Source: Melanocharis versteri (Eukaryota > Chordata > Aves > Passeriformes > Melanocharitidae). Taken from it: DNA of 64,000 nt. Each line of letters starts with the position of its first letter. Position 1 is the stretch's first letter. The notes under the pieces are model-generated. The model saw nothing but the letters and a program-made list of their open reading frames with translations, searched no databases and was not told the DNA's origin. The translations under genes were made by a program, and so were the position numbers. This document shows positions 1 through 13,500 of this stretch, piece by piece. The DNA lies in contig VZTG01009266.1 in the NCBI GenBank assembly GCA_013397845.1, positions 361,268 to 425,267 of the forward strand. Reading direction: 5' to 3'.

Positions 1-1167
1 ACTGAACAAGAGGTTTTCAAATGAATCTACAAAACAAAACTTAGGGGAGTTTAAATGGAATGCAATTCTATTTTTGATTGCTGTGGTTCCTGTGAAAATC
101 TGTGCCTAAATAAACGGATTGCAGGGACTAGATTCGCTTCCTGCTGAAATCAGCAGTGGGATTTGCTCTGCTTTCAGCAGACATTGGTCTGGGTATTACG
201 ATGATTGGACTCATTCCCAGTGGTTCTAGGCAATAATATCAGCCCTGAAATCTGGTACCATAGAGAAACATCAAAACCACCCTAATGATCCAAAAGATTT
301 ACTCAGTGTTCGCATAAATACTCCTATTCCTCTCAGTCCAAATCAAAATTCTGGATGTAATTGGGACTTAGAGGCACAGTGGGCATTCCCAATACAGTGT
401 GCTGAAAAACGTGTAGCCTTTGGGCAAAGACGTGAGAAAATTCTTGATTCAAAAAAAAAAAAAGGAAACCCAATGTTTAACTTGCTATTTTTGAGTTTAG
501 AAGAGTAACTCATTGGAGAATCCTTCATTCAAAAATAAAGCAGTGGCAGAATAATTTCAGCCTGCATTCTCTTGTCTTTGCACCACTGCTTTTATATTTG
601 AATTCAGACTGAATGGAATTTGTATTTTCTGCCTAGAATTAAAGTGCCATGTAAAAAATTGAAAAGCTGATTGAAACTTCTCTAAAAAGCTTTTTCAACT
701 CTCACTGGGCATAGATGTTACAAAGAACTGGGAGATGCAACTGGTACATGGATTTTGTACAGCTGATAGAGGTGATTCGATTGTGTGGGAAAATAGCAAT
801 GTCTTTCTGTGCACAGAAAGAGCAACTTCCTCCAGGAGAAGCAATAAGACATGTCATATAAGACCACATGAACGACATTCTTGATTCAACATCTAACTAA
901 GTACACAATCTAAATTTGTACCCCTTTTCTCTATCTAACCTTTATTATGTTTTATTTTACCTTATCTCGTTGTCTGCTTTATCTTGTTTTGGAATATTTT
1001 ATTTATTCGGGTGTTGGTGTAAGTAAATAAATTCAGGCATAATGATATCTATGTGCATATCTAACATAAATTCTAGGTTAAAGGTAGCACCAGAAAGGCT
1101 TGGCCATACGTCACCAAAATCCTTAATTTTGCTCATGCTTGTTTACATATGACAATAAAACAAACCT

Positions 1168-2131
1168 TGTGGTTTGACACTGGCCCAACACCAGGCACCT
1201 GTGAGAGTCGCTCGCTCTCCCTCCTTCTACCACAGCTGGGCAGAAGCAGGGAAAAGAGGAAAAAAGGGTTAACGAAGGCTTCACGAGTGAGATAAGGAGA
1301 GCGAGAGAAATATTTCAAGGGTGAAACAGGCTCAACCTTAGTTGCTAAGTGAAATTTATTACTAACAGAATCAGAGGAGGATAATGAGAAGTAAAATAAG
1401 CCCTTAAAACACCTTCTCCCCCGAGGCCCTCCCTCCTTCCCACTGACAACACAGGGAGACAGGGCAGGGGGGTTTTGGTCAGTTCATCACTGAGATTTTC
1501 TTCCACTGCTCAGGGAGAGGAATCTTTCCCCTGTGAGGCCGTGGAGTCCCTCCCATGGGAGACAATTCTTCCTGAAATTCGCGCCGTGGGTCCACTCTCA
1601 CGAGCAGCAGCCAAACCGCACCTGCTGCAACGTGAATTCCCCCCACGAGCAGACAGTCCTGCCAAAACTGCTGTGAGCTGGTTCTCTTCCCACGGGGTGC
1701 AGTCCTCCAAGGACAGGCTGCTCCANTCTCTCCATCCCCCGTGGATCCCCACGGGCTGCAGGGGCACAGCTGCTTCCCCACGGTCTCACCACGGCCTGCA
1801 GAGGAATCTCGGCTCCGGTGCCTGGAGCAACTCCTCCCCCTCCTTCTCCACTGACCTTGGTGTTGCCATGTTGTTTCCCTCACATGTTCTCACCTCCTCC
1901 TCTTCTCTGGCTAGAAGCAAAAAACCCGTGACTTTGTTTTGATTGTCTTCTTAAATCTGTCATCACAGAGGCGTTACCAGCCTCTCTCACTGGCCCAGTT
2001 TGGGCCAGCAGCCTGTCCATCTTCAGAGCCACCAGGGATTGGCTCTGCTGGATGTGGTGGAAGCTTCCAGCAGCTTCTCACTGGAGCCATCTTCATGGCT
2101 ACCTAGAACCAGGCTGTGCCAAACCAATACA
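1168..2131 (-). mobile_element. Passerine endogenous-retrovirus LTR (solo-type, about 960 bp)
   Basis: Read on the - strand, the element starts TGTATTGGTTTGGCA at 2131 and ends TCAAACCACA at 1168, so it has the TG...CA termini of an LTR. It carries the inner landmarks of the abundant songbird LTR family: the 'ggctggtaacgcctctgtga' block near 1960-1985, a degenerate TTTAAG TATA-like site near 1950, repeated 'agcccgtgg'/'accccgtggg' blocks in the middle, and an AATAAA polyadenylation signal (complement at 1355-1360). No PBS follows the 1168 end, and no matching 5-6 bp target duplication flanks the ends (aaacct on the left, gatgtg on the right). Open frames inside it are not genes. One undetermined base lies at 1726. 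Family assignment is from memory; ERVL-like versus ERVK-like class is not decided. Confidence 0.8.
1726..1726. other. Single ambiguous base (others at 21265 and 55313)
   Basis: Isolated N within the LTR. Similar single Ns occur at 21265, downstream of the minisatellite, and at 55313 in the T/G tract. All three lie in or near repetitive sequence and probably mark unresolved base calls. Confidence 0.95.
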
Positions 2132-2381
2132 GATGTGCTGGCCCATGTGTTTTTTTCCTGGCCTCTTGCCCATTTCCACGGATTCCTAGTCCCAATCTCT
2201 TTCGCTGGATAGCTTGCCCAACATCCTCTTGCTGCAGGTCCTCTCTTTCCCTCTCTCCTGCTCTTAACCTCAGCTCCTGAGCTTGCCCGTCCCAGAGACT
2301 CCAGCCAAGGTACAGCCAGACTCCAGGGAGAATTAATGCAGTAATTACAGGAGTTAAGTTAATATGCCCTAAAGTTACCAC
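2132..2381 (-). mobile_element. Possible retroviral internal remnant next to the LTR
   Basis: Directly upstream of the LTR (in its - strand sense) lies an open stretch of about 90 codons with a short hydrophobic segment near its start (ITALILPGVWLYLGW) followed by a charged tail. A position just before a 3' LTR would suit the end of a proviral internal region. No retroviral motif is recognisable and no clear polypurine tract precedes the LTR, so it may equally be ordinary intron. Confidence 0.25.
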
Positions 2382-4271
2382 TGTGGGCAGATGTGATCAT
2401 CCTGGTTCTTGCCAGGTGACAAAAGAGGCATTTTAAACAAAGAATCTGTTATTACAATAACTCCGTTTCCCTAAAGCTTGATGTTTTTGAAAGGAATCTC
2501 ACTCTTTCAAGGGGAATAAAAATCTGCCTTAAACATCTGGCCTTTATAGTAAGTTTAAATAGTTAAAGTCTGACACTTACATGCAAATTAAAATTAGCCA
2601 CAGGATGAGAAGAACCAGGCAATTGTAGCAGTAAACACTGTTGGCAGTTTTGTGCATTATTCTGTGCTAAGCTTATTTACTTTATTTTTTCCATACGCTT
2701 CTGAAAGGAAGATTTTCTTTCCTCTGTATCCTTGAGACACTCATATTTCTGATGTCATCTTCCCAAGCTAATGATGCTGGAGCCTCTCACGTTGCTGTGA
2801 TGAGAACACTTGTGAACACATTGTCAGAAGACTAATACTAGAACAGAAACCACAAATTGGCAACCAGTTATTTTTATTTCAGTGGCTTCTTCGTGTCACC
2901 TGGAGACTATTTAGGCCGTTATTTGCCTGGGCTAACATTGTGTTTAAAAATAGCACTTGTCTAGTGCCAACTCATTTTAGAGTTGGGTACAAATATTGAG
3001 ACAAACCCCCAGCTGTTCCTGCTTGTGCTGCTAATTTGAGGTGTCAGCTCCGAGCTCTGCTGCTCCATGTCAGTGACTAAGGCCCCTCGTGAGATCATTA
3101 TGTTTTCTAACAGCGCCAAGTAACGGATTAATCAGTGCAGCACCAGTTGCTTTCATTATCTGCCCACATGGTAGTTGTGGGCTTTGACTTAAACAGCCTG
3201 TAGTGAGATCAAGGAATTGAGTGCAAGAGGGACTCGGGGCTCACCACGACTCAGAGGAGATGCAGTTGAGTTTTGGACATTGCCTAACGAGCAAACCTTG
3301 GATGCCTTGGAAGTCGAGGGTGACTGCACTCAGGGCTGAGGGATGGAGTGCCAAAGCCACTTTGCTTTTTCATCAGAGGCCATCAGAAACAGTAAATATT
3401 TAATTCAATGCAAATTCCTCCTGACCTGTATGAAAAATAGCTCTTTACAGCTATTGGAAATATAGCTTCTTTTGCCCTGCAATCTGAAAGTTAATTACAA
3501 ACATTAATTACGGCAGCGTATAAAACCCAAGTCTTGGGTTTATTACTAAATATAGATTTAGATTTGCATTTTGGAATTGCTGCTGTTAGTTACATTGGGT
3601 GCTATGTGAGGGCTGGAGGGGTCAGAAGTTGTCATCCACTGTCCCTTCCTGGGGCAGGCCCATTGAAATTTCATGGCATCCCTGATGGATTCATTTAGCA
3701 TTCTATTACAGGCTTCCCTCCTGATGGCTGCACACTCTAAAACAGCTTTTTTTTGTATTTTTCCTGTTCTTATTGTAAGGAACATTTCCCCTATATCTAA
3801 TGAAGCTTCCTCTTTCTGAAATTTACACCTGGTGCTGCTTTTCTTAACCCCTGTGTGAATACAAGGAACAGAGGATGTCTTTTCCCTTTGCAGTGGTATT
3901 TTGTGTAGTAGAATGGAGGTTTAAAAGTGATATGAATCTGCTAGCACAGAGGTCTAAGGTACTGGCACTGTTAGTGCTAAATTTTGCTGCTCCCAGATTG
4001 ATGTTTCGTCTCTATATTTCAGAAATACCCTTAGATCCTCCTCTTTATGTGCATAAATCCTGATGGTGACGATGTCTGATCTTGCATAGGCTCAACAGTT
4101 TCAGTCCACATGTACACTGGGGAAAGATTCCTTCACTTTTATTTACCAACACTACACACGCACCCCCCAAAGCTTTGAGGTCTTGGAGAAATTGTGTTTG
4201 TGGCACTGCCAGGCACAGAGCAATGTTGTCTTCTGAGCTCCACTGGCAACTCAGGCAGAGCTGTTCAGCCC

Positions 4272-4288
4272 TTTTTTTTTTTTTTTTT
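4272..4288. repeat. Poly-T run (17)
   Basis: Uninterrupted run of 17 T in intronic sequence. No element is recognisable on the adjoining sides, so it is recorded as simple repeat rather than as a retroposon tail. Confidence 0.9.
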
Positions 4289-7200
4289 CTTTGCATCACT
4301 TCACCCACTTCTGAGTAGAAGTAACATTATCAAAAAAACCCAACCTATTAACACGAGAGGCTTAATTATGCTTGGAGATGCCTTGGTTAAGTCTGAATCA
4401 ATTTCCTGGTCTCATTTAGTGGATGTATGGTTGCACTGGGGATAGGAGCTGGGAGCCGTGGCAGCTGTGGGAGAAGCAGTAATCGGGGAGTGAGACAGTA
4501 ATTCACTCCTGGGAGCGTTCCCAGCCTGCAGACACACCATTTGGAGCTATCCATGGCATGCACATGGATAATAATCTTGCATTAGGCCCAATTACATGGT
4601 GTTACGGACACACAACACGGGGATTACGCACCCAGCCAGGAGCAGCCCGTGACGGAGCAGTGGGGTAATTGGAGGAGACAGAAGGAAATGTTGGTTTTTA
4701 GTGCTACCAGTGCTGCAGGGTCTGGCACAGCTCTGCCCCACCAGCCTTGTCCCCTTTGCTTTGCTGCTCCCTTTCAGTGTCTCACTTCCAAGCCCCAGGT
4801 TTGTCACAGAGGGAGGTAACCCAGCACCACCACATAATGTGTTGAGAGAGCTTTGAGTGGGAAAAGGAACTGAACATCGTTGTTCAACTTCAAGGGAAGC
4901 CTGTGCTGCCAAAGAAGGGCTGGAGTTTGTAGGATTCCTGGTATCAAATCCTGTGTATTAGAAGCCTGTAAAGAATCTACAGTGCCCAAACATAAAAGGC
5001 ATTCAAACCCAGCAATAATCTAGCACATGAGCTGGTGCCTTTGCAGATCTCTTTTTCCGTTTACCTATCAGTAAATGGGTCTGAATGTTTCTTTCTATTG
5101 AGAATTTTTCTGTGGTGTCCTGTGTTCAGCCAAATGTGACACAGAAGCGGCCTGGTATGGATCAAAAATCTGAATGGCCAGCAAAGCAGGCCTCTAGTAA
5201 CCATGGGAGATGCTTATTAAGCCTTGGGGGAAAGTGTTTTCTCAGTTTGAATTAAGTTTGAATTAAAATTTCTCCGTTTGATTAGCTGTTGTGCTAATCA
5301 GCTGCAGAAGTGGAACAGGAAAGGAAATCAGTCTCTGTTACTGACAAGTAGCAAAGGGCATCTTCAGCATCCGACAGGTTCCCCCTGCCCCTTTCATTTG
5401 AGTCTGTCCAGGCTGGAAACAAAAGCATCGCTGTGGTTATTGTGCTGTACTGATGCACGTTATGAAAATGCCTTGTACTTAGAAAATGGACATCTGCATA
5501 GCGATTCTCTCTTTTGTCAACGATAAATTAGGATAGCAGAATTTTTTTTTAAGCTGAGGTGTAGCAGGTGGTATTGTGATCTGTGTGTTAAACAAATAAA
5601 CCAACCCTCCTATGTATTTTCCCACTTGAAGTGTGACTGGAAAACATTAGGACAGTCACTTTTTACTAAACAGTTAATGTTTCACATATTTCTGTTGTGT
5701 TGTGTAACATTTGCTGTCAGAGAAGATCCTTTTGGTGCTAAACCAGAATAGAGCACATGGATATGTTGTCATGAAAGTATTATTTCAGATGAAAAAGTTG
5801 ACAGGCATTCTGATGTTTATTACATGCTCTTAATGATATTAATTGAATTCTAAGTAAGGGAAACAAAATCTCTGTGTAGTCTGTGATTTACAGAATTGGG
5901 GTTGAATATTGACCTCACAGCTCGGGATTTCTGCTCTGTGAATTAATCCGAGGGACCTGAAAGGGTGCTTAGAGTTTCTGAGTTTTTAAAATAAAATACT
6001 TGTACTATAAGTAGGGTCAAAATTTAAGTAGTTCCCTTTTTTCTCAAGGTTTTTGCTGTAAAAGTTGTGTGATTTCCTCTAGCATTAGAAGTATCATTTT
6101 TTTCTGACTCTCATCAGTCCTATGCAAGAAGATGGAGAAAGGTATAAAGAATCCTGCATAAATATTATTGAAAAAAACCACAGACATAACAGTAGTTTCT
6201 GCAGGTTAGTGATTTTAATGTATTTACGTTGAGTCTGGAATGAACAGCTCTGGGTCAGGGAACTACAGTGGTGTTCAGGAATTTGGAGCAAGTCAGAAGA
6301 GAACAGAAATGCAACTGCGTGGAATTAAATTGCACCAAAAAGTTTGGGGAAGGAGATAAGTAATTGTTTTCAGATCGTGACAGGATTGCAGACTGAGCAC
6401 TCTTTCCTTTAGGAAAATTCTGATTAGTGGGGGCTATAAATCAGCTTTATTCTTCAGAAGGGGGAAGGCAGCTCCACGTGTGCCTGTAGCCAGTTTGGGC
6501 GACTAGCAGAGCAGTGAGTTAGGAGAGCAGCTCCCCTGGGGCTGTAAATTGCAGTCAGTGGGACTCTGACAGCTCGCAGTGGTGGAGGATGTGCCACCTC
6601 AGAGACTGCTGATCTCACGTTATGCATCTTGCAAGTAGTCCTTGGAGGATCCTTAGGGCTGCTGCAGCCTGCTTCTGCTTACCCTGCAAGATCTGACAAG
6701 GATCACAGCCCAAGGTGGGAAGTTGGCTGGCATAAATAATATTGTCCATAACCCCAGCTTCCTGAGTCAGCGTTTTGGGTGTGAATAGTTTACAGGGAGA
6801 GGACTTCTAAATGAGAGGACAGTGCTTTTTCAAGGGACGTGTTGGGTTCTGGAAGAGGTGGAAGATATAAGGCTGAGGAGAGCTCAGCAGAATATGTTTC
6901 CCCATATGATGTTGGAGGAGTCAGAAAATTCTGGAATTTCTATTTCTCACAGCTTCCTCTCTCTATGGATTTGAATTTTGGGTGGATCAATCTGAGGTTC
7001 GGTCCTTGGAGCAGCCAGCAGACAACTGGACCATCATTTATTTTTTCCCTTCATGTGCTAAAAATGCCACTGTATTGTGTGTTCAGCCCTGTCAGAACAC
7101 ATCTCTTAAAAAACCATTGCTGGGAAGGAATCACGTGCATGGTGGAAGGCTTTGCAGGATGTTTCTAGAGCACATCTCTACCTGAACACGTTCCTATTCC

Positions 7201-9737
7201 AGAATTCCCATTGCCCGGGAGCTGAGTGCTGTGCAGCCAGAGCAGCAGGGTTAAATCCTGTAGTGCAGCCAGTTCACTAGCAATTAGTGCCCTTTGCAGT
7301 GTTTGGCCTCCTCTGTTCTGAAATAATTGCTGTTATCATAGATGTTTTATTGCCTTCATTATGGTTAACATTTAAATATCAATGAAATAGTATTCTACTA
7401 AGTCATCCGTGCATGAGCTGTCTGCTAGAGTTACCCCTGAAATTTGTGTTTAAGGAGAATATTAATTCAGCACTGATTTAGGATTCTTAGAAGGAGGGTT
7501 ATATATTTGTCGGTGAACTACAGGAAACCTTACTTATTTGAAAGTAAGCAAATATCTGAGACCTTTGCAAAACCTGAGCTACTCTCATTTGATATCTTGT
7601 GAGCAGAAATGTTGTGTGGTTGGAATAATGTTTTATCCGTTAAATAGAAATATTTTAAGAACTTTTAAAATGTTTTTGAATCATTAAGTCAGGCAGTACC
7701 GGGTGACCTTTCTGCATGCAGATGAATTGCACTGGGAGACAGGGATGTGTTCTCTGCCCTCAGTGCAGAGGGAAGCTCACTGTCACAGCCTGCTCTGCCT
7801 GAATCCAATCCACATCCTGTAGAAATCAATAGAAAAATCTCCCTTGAATTTCTGTGGCCCCCATTGACTCCTGTAGTGCCATGTGTGACTGATTCAGACA
7901 TCAGCTACGTCTGTGTTTTAATTTTTGTGAGCTGACTTTACATGTGGCTTTTATTTATCACTGCATACCTAAAATCTTCCACCCGAGTGCATCACTCATT
8001 TTCTTGTAGCAGGCAACAAAGGCAGAGGGTTGCCTCAGAATTATATTTTTATATTTACAGGAAAAGAAATGGTGGTTCAATTATAAATTTAATTCAATTT
8101 CTGAGCCCTGTTTGAGCTTCCCAACATGTAAAGAGCAAACACATACAGATTCTGAGGGAATCTGAATTGCAGTTGATGTATATATTGTTGTGTTGATGTG
8201 TATGTTCATGCACTCTCAGCGGGTTTGTTCACTTTCTGAAATTGTTGTTCAGCCTTGTTTTGGCTCATTGGCCACAAAAGGCTTTGGTTACATCACTGGG
8301 TGAATAAGGTAATGGAGCACCAGCAATTGTACGACAGAGCATTTTGCACCCTATAATCTGCCCCAGCAGGACGTGAGTTGTCCCTGTGACCTCAGCAGGG
8401 ATTGAGGGGCAGAGCTCCCAGCCCTGCAGATGAGCACTGGTGCTGCCAGCACTGCAGCCACAGCACGGCAGAGACTGCAGGGCACAGCTGGCACAGGGGC
8501 TGACAGCTCTGAGAGCTCACTTCCAGCTCTCCTGCTGGAGTTGACAGTGTTTCCCTCTTCATCTTGTCCTTTAAATTTTCGGTAGACTGCCTTTGAGTCC
8601 TTGCATATGGAGAACCTGAATCTACAAACCCAGCAGTTTGTACACCCACTGATGCCAACACTTGGTTGTGTGTTTCTTGTCCAATTTTTAATATCTTCGA
8701 GTTTTCCAGAGGATCTGGAATGAATACTCCATGTTATACTATGAGTTACCATGTGCTAAGACTGACAGCTCTTACCAGCCTGGTGTGTGAACGTGTGTGA
8801 CTTGACTGATACAGATCTCTGGCAGCAGATCTCACATGCAGATTCCAGATTTTCAGAACTCTGCTTTTACTGACATAACTCTCTCTGCTCACAGATTTGG
8901 AAAGGAAGGGTAGTTTTGCTCTGTTGGTGCGGTTTGCTGTCATGGGTATGTCAGCCCCCAAGCTGGCTCCAGACTGCCAGTGCAGCTCTGTGCTGCAATA
9001 CCAGCTCTGATCCTGCTGACAGAGTGCTTGGGTGCTGTCCTGCCAGGATGCAGCACAGCAGCAGCAGCAAAACATGCTGCCAGTGTCAGAGCTGCTCCCA
9101 CCCTGCTCCTGAGTGTGCCTGTGCAGAGCTAGGGTACCCTGCGACCTCCTGGCTTTGCCAAAGGGTGTGTGTGTCTTCCTGTGTACCCTAAACCGAGTCT
9201 TAATAGAGTAAAATCTAATGAGCTGTAATCTGCTGACGTTTTAGACGATGGCTCTGCCAAGGGATTTCTAGGCAGAATTGTAAAAATGTTTTCTGAATTG
9301 GCAGATGACCAAGAAAGAGAGTTAGCTCCTGGAAAACTTTTCTAGAGCTTTTGATTAAATGTCCTATGTAAATACATGACATTGGAACAGCTAAATAGTT
9401 CAGGGAAGGATGGCGTGCCATTAAGTTGCTTCAGCAGGTATTTTCTTCAGCACATGCATAAACACTCAAAAGCACTGTCTTCTCCCAAAGGGACCCTGGG
9501 TCTCTCCTTGCCCCTTGTATGAAGCAGAGGTTGCTCCCTGCCCTGGTGCTGTGGACAGCACACGTTTCACACAGGCAGTGGCAGCACTGGCCACGCTGGG
9601 ACACTGAGTGGTCACCGGCCCTGTCCACTCTCATGACAAACTGGGCTCCTGCATTTGCAGATTTGGTGTGCTTGCAGCATGGCAATTATGCCCTGTTGAA
9701 GTGCTTTCCATTTCCTGTGCCATCTTGATAAACTTTA

Positions 9738-9781
9738 TAGCTCCTAATTTGCTGGAGAGCCATTGATATAATTAGGAGCTA
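9738..9781. repeat. 12-bp perfect inverted repeat with 20-base loop
   Basis: tagctcctaatt at 9738-9749 is exactly complementary to aattaggagcta at 9770-9781, separated by 20 bases. It could fold as a stem-loop in the intron RNA or be the closely spaced ends of a tiny foldback element. There is no other sign of function. Confidence 0.8.
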
Positions 9782-10463
9782 CACAAATGGGAGCAGCACA
9801 CTCGGCTGATGGTAATCTCAGTTCCTTCTTCCTGAGGAGCTCTAAGGGGGTCCCTCCAGCAGCTGGGATTTTCTCTTCAGGCTCTGCTTTGATGGAGCAG
9901 CAGCAATCCTTCCGTGCCTGGGTCAGGACATGCTTTATTACAGGCTGCTCCACTCCCCATATATTTTTCCAGGAGGAAGGGGAGCAGAGGGAGCCCATCC
10001 GTCCGTGTGTTTCCGAGGAGCAATGGGAGCTGTCTGTCCGTGTCCGCGGGCTGTGCTAACGAGCCTGTGAGAGCCAACAGCTCTCTTTTGGTCACACTGA
10101 GCCCTTTACACGCCCAACTCTGATGTCCCCCCGCTCAGCTTGCACTGGGTTTTCAAACAAAGTGGCAGCTGAGCTCACAGGCCTGGATCTGTTCCAGTAG
10201 TTGATAAAAACTCATCTTCTGTACCCCTCGTTACCCAGACATGGCAAGCAGTGACCTCCAGCCATCCTGATGCTGCTGTTGGTTGCTTTCCCTGAGCAAT
10301 AAATATCTTTCATGGTATGTCACAAATTGTCACAGCTATCAGGGAGTATGTCTTGCTGCTTGCCAAGAATTTTAACAGGTTGTTTCTGTAAACAGCATGT
10401 TGGTGAAGAAATGCAAACAATTGATTAATCTATTATTCTCTCTTTTTTTTTCTCTCCTAACAG

Positions 10464-10535
10464 CACCCTCAACAATAACAACATCACCCGCATTCCTGTT
10501 ACCAGCTTCAATCACATGCCAAAGATCAGGACTCT
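10464..10535 (+). CDS. SLIT3: SLIT3 exon: last leucine-rich repeat of LRR domain 1 (72 bp)
   Basis: The exon encodes [15 protein letters not shown] followed by NHMPKIRT, and the two final bases (CT) begin a Leu codon completed by the next exon. This is one LRR of 24 residues with the L-x-x-N-N-N-I-x-x-I pattern and matches the SLIT3 repeat just before the domain 1 C-cap (mammalian SLIT3 also has [11 protein letters not shown], while SLIT2 has KLRTF). The first base completes a codon from the upstream exon (phase 2 in, phase 2 out). The acceptor is a textbook pyrimidine tract plus CAG; the donor is GTGAGT. The NIT tripeptide is a potential N-glycosylation sequon. The LRR domain is extracellular; domain 1 can contribute to heparan-sulfate binding in Slits. 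Confidence 0.96.
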
Positions 10536-13500
10536 GTGAGTAGGATCTTCTGATATTATAATACAATCCTAATGCTGTAAGCCGACTTTTTGGCTATTTG
10601 TCCTCTGTGATAATCTCATTTCAGTCCCTCAGGCTGCCTCAGGCCCGGGTGCTGCCGGGCTGGGGAGCCCCTGGTGAGCCCGGGCAGGGTTGAGAGGCCA
10701 CTGTTCTGGGTTTGCCCACCATCATGTAAGAGTCAGTTTTATCCAGATTTTGAATTCACCCGGAAAAGAAACTGGCTATTTTTTCCCCCCGTGGGAAAAT
10801 CCATAATGTGAAATGTGTTCCAAGCTGGAACATCATCAAGATCGTAAAAACTGCTCAGATGGATCAAATTATTGAATTTTGTTAATATCCTGTGTTTAAA
10901 TCCCATTTATTCTTTTCAAATTCAAAATACTAATTTCTGAAACAAGGCATTTTTAAAGGACATGAAAAAAGCATCTTTCCAGATACTTTCTTAAACAAAA
11001 TGTTGCTTATTCCTATTTTTTTTTTATAAAAGCTTCTCTTATATCAAATCCATTTGTTTTTGAGCTGGATGCCATTGCACTGGAAAATCTCTGTTCTTTA
11101 ATAGATCAAAATACAAAGACTGTGAAATTAGACTAAGCATTTGTATAATTTAGCCATAGCCTACCAAAACCATTTTCTTTAAGTAAATTATTTCTTTAAA
11201 TTCCTTTAGGGAATACACAGCTTCAGGAAAAGTCACGTCTAAACAAAGGATCCCTGTTTTTCCTCCAGAATCTCAAACTCATCCAAGATGTATTTAATTT
11301 TAAAGGCAAAGAAAGGGAAATAGTAGCTAGCCTGAAAATTTTCTGTGCCACTGAAAAAAATATAATACTTCGAGGATGCTATGCATGCATGTGTAAAATC
11401 ATATTAAATAAATTAACAGAACTGAAGAAAAATGGCTCTTATGTCAATCTCTGTAAGATAACCTCTGACTTAAATTTCCATTCTTCATCAAATGAGAACA
11501 TTATTAGATCTTAATGTAAGTAATTAAATGGAAATGAGATGTTTGTCTTTTAGAAGAGAATGGATAAAGAAGATAAAGGTGTAGAGTGAAGGTTCCTGGA
11601 GTTTTGCCTTTTCTTATTCAGTCACAGTAGTCCAGAAAATTTGCCTGGCTTTTCCAGATTAGCCAGTCTTGTCTGTTAGCAGAGCTCAGTGCCTTCAGTG
11701 CCTTCTGCCATTTTCCTTTTAGTTTAATTTCAGAGATGGCTTTGTATATACCTCCCTGGAGACTTCCACTGACTAATCCCCCTCTGCTGCAATTAAGGGG
11801 GAAAAAAAGAGAAGAAAAAAAAGGGAAGGAAGTCATAAATAGGATTTATAGAGGGAAGCTTTTCTATTGAATTCTGAGAGACACGTTTTATAGAACATGA
11901 ATGCTGCCCCACTCTAAAAGGATTTGCTGGAAATTTAATTTAGAGTCTATGCATAAAAGGGCAACTTTAGCAAACCTGCATTTGTATTCATTCACCTGAT
12001 GTTCTGGAAAGTCAGTTTCATCAATATCGAGTGACAGGTTTCAGTCTCCAAAGACTGATAAACAACACACAGTACCCCTAGCAGGTCACTGTAGGAATTT
12101 GAATAAAGAAACTCTTTGGGGCCAGATATTCTCTAGACTTGTTGGAAACGGATCATGGATGATGTTCCTCACAGTTTGGTGACTCTACTGTTTTCTTAAA
12201 CAATGGTTGACAGCGTGTCCACCTTCTCAAACAGCATCACACTCAGATGTGCTTTTTTTTGGAAGTTTTTGTAGGAAATCCCTGGTCTGGATGTTCCTTA
12301 AGTAGGGATGAGCCCTCTTTCCCATCAGCTGAGGCCCAGTGCAGTGTGGACAGTGTTTTCTTTTGTGTCTCTTTTACACTCTGGTGAGATCCATCAGCAG
12401 GACATTTGGGGATGCTGCTGCTGCAGCAGTGTGCTCTGATGGTTCTATGAATAAACAGCTTTTCTTCATGGCTCTCAAAACAATCTGCCCATTGTAGAAT
12501 AGAGAAGAAAATATAACAAGTATATTAACCTTCAACATGAGCACTCAGGGGAAAGAAAAAAAAGAGTAAAATGCCAGGAAGTTTTAAAGCATTTGAAGCA
12601 TTGAAGAATTCTTCACTAAAATCAGCTCTTCTGTGCTAACATTTTTTAGTTAACTGTCTTTTCTGTTCTTAAGTTTCATCGATTTTTAGCCTTGATTGGA
12701 AGTGACAGGAATTAGTTTTTATTGATCTGCTTTCCTTTGCTTGAAACAGCTTTATTTATGATAAAGCATGTTCCCTCTACCTATTTGCTTAATGGTAAGT
12801 GTCCTGTTGTCTCTGCATCTGTGAATTACTGCTGAGACAGGTAATTACATTATTTCTTCTAATTTTTTCATTTAAGGGTAAACAGAAAATGTGCGAAATC
12901 ACTTCAGTGTTCTTTGTGTTCACAGGGAATTGGCTCATAATGCTTTTGAAGTACTGTGAAAAGTCTTCTTGAGGCTATATTTATTAATATAATTATCAAA
13001 AATATTTTCTGATAGGCTGCTTTGTTGAGATTGATAGGTTCTCTAAACGATCTCCTCTCCAAAGCAAACCATGGAGTAGCTGTGCTAAAAGACTTGAGAA
13101 GATGACAAGGAGGGTTCTGCTGAGGCAGAGAGGTGGTGGTTTGCACCACTGAAACAGGAACCCCCAAAACCCAGATAAATCGATTTAGTGAGGAAAAAAA
13201 AAACAACTCACAGAACTGGAAAACTGCCTAGCCCTAAACCTGTTTGTGAAATTGTGCTTTTCTCACTCATGCCTGCATACAGGGGGTGCAGGGAATGGCA
13301 TGGGATGAGCTCAGTTCCAGTTCCAGAAGGAAGATGATCCTGAGTATCGTTGTTGGCTGCTGTGGTGGGAAGGATGAGACTCTGAGGACTTAAATGAAAC
13401 CTGACTCTCTTAGGTTACAACGAAGTCTTACTCAGGATGATCTCTGGCTGAATGATATTTATGTATTTATTTGTTCTTCAACAAAAAGGCAGATTAATGG

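Larger units (their letters stand above)
1..10463 (+). other. SLIT3: SLIT3 intron, 3' part (start outside window)
   Basis: No exon of the Slit protein is recognisable here. The stretch is mostly AT-rich unique sequence with a retroviral LTR at about 1.2-2.1 kb, a 17-T run at 4272-4288, a 12-bp inverted repeat at 9738-9781 and GC-richer patches near 8.4-9.2 kb and 9.5-10.1 kb. The intron ends with a strong acceptor: a branch-like CTAAC and a long pyrimidine tract directly before CAG at 10461-10463. The junction is phase 2. Confidence 0.85.

Noticed and set aside
1475..1942. 155-codon + strand and 134-codon - strand open frames
   Set aside because: Both lie inside the LTR, have no family features and overlap an ambiguous base.
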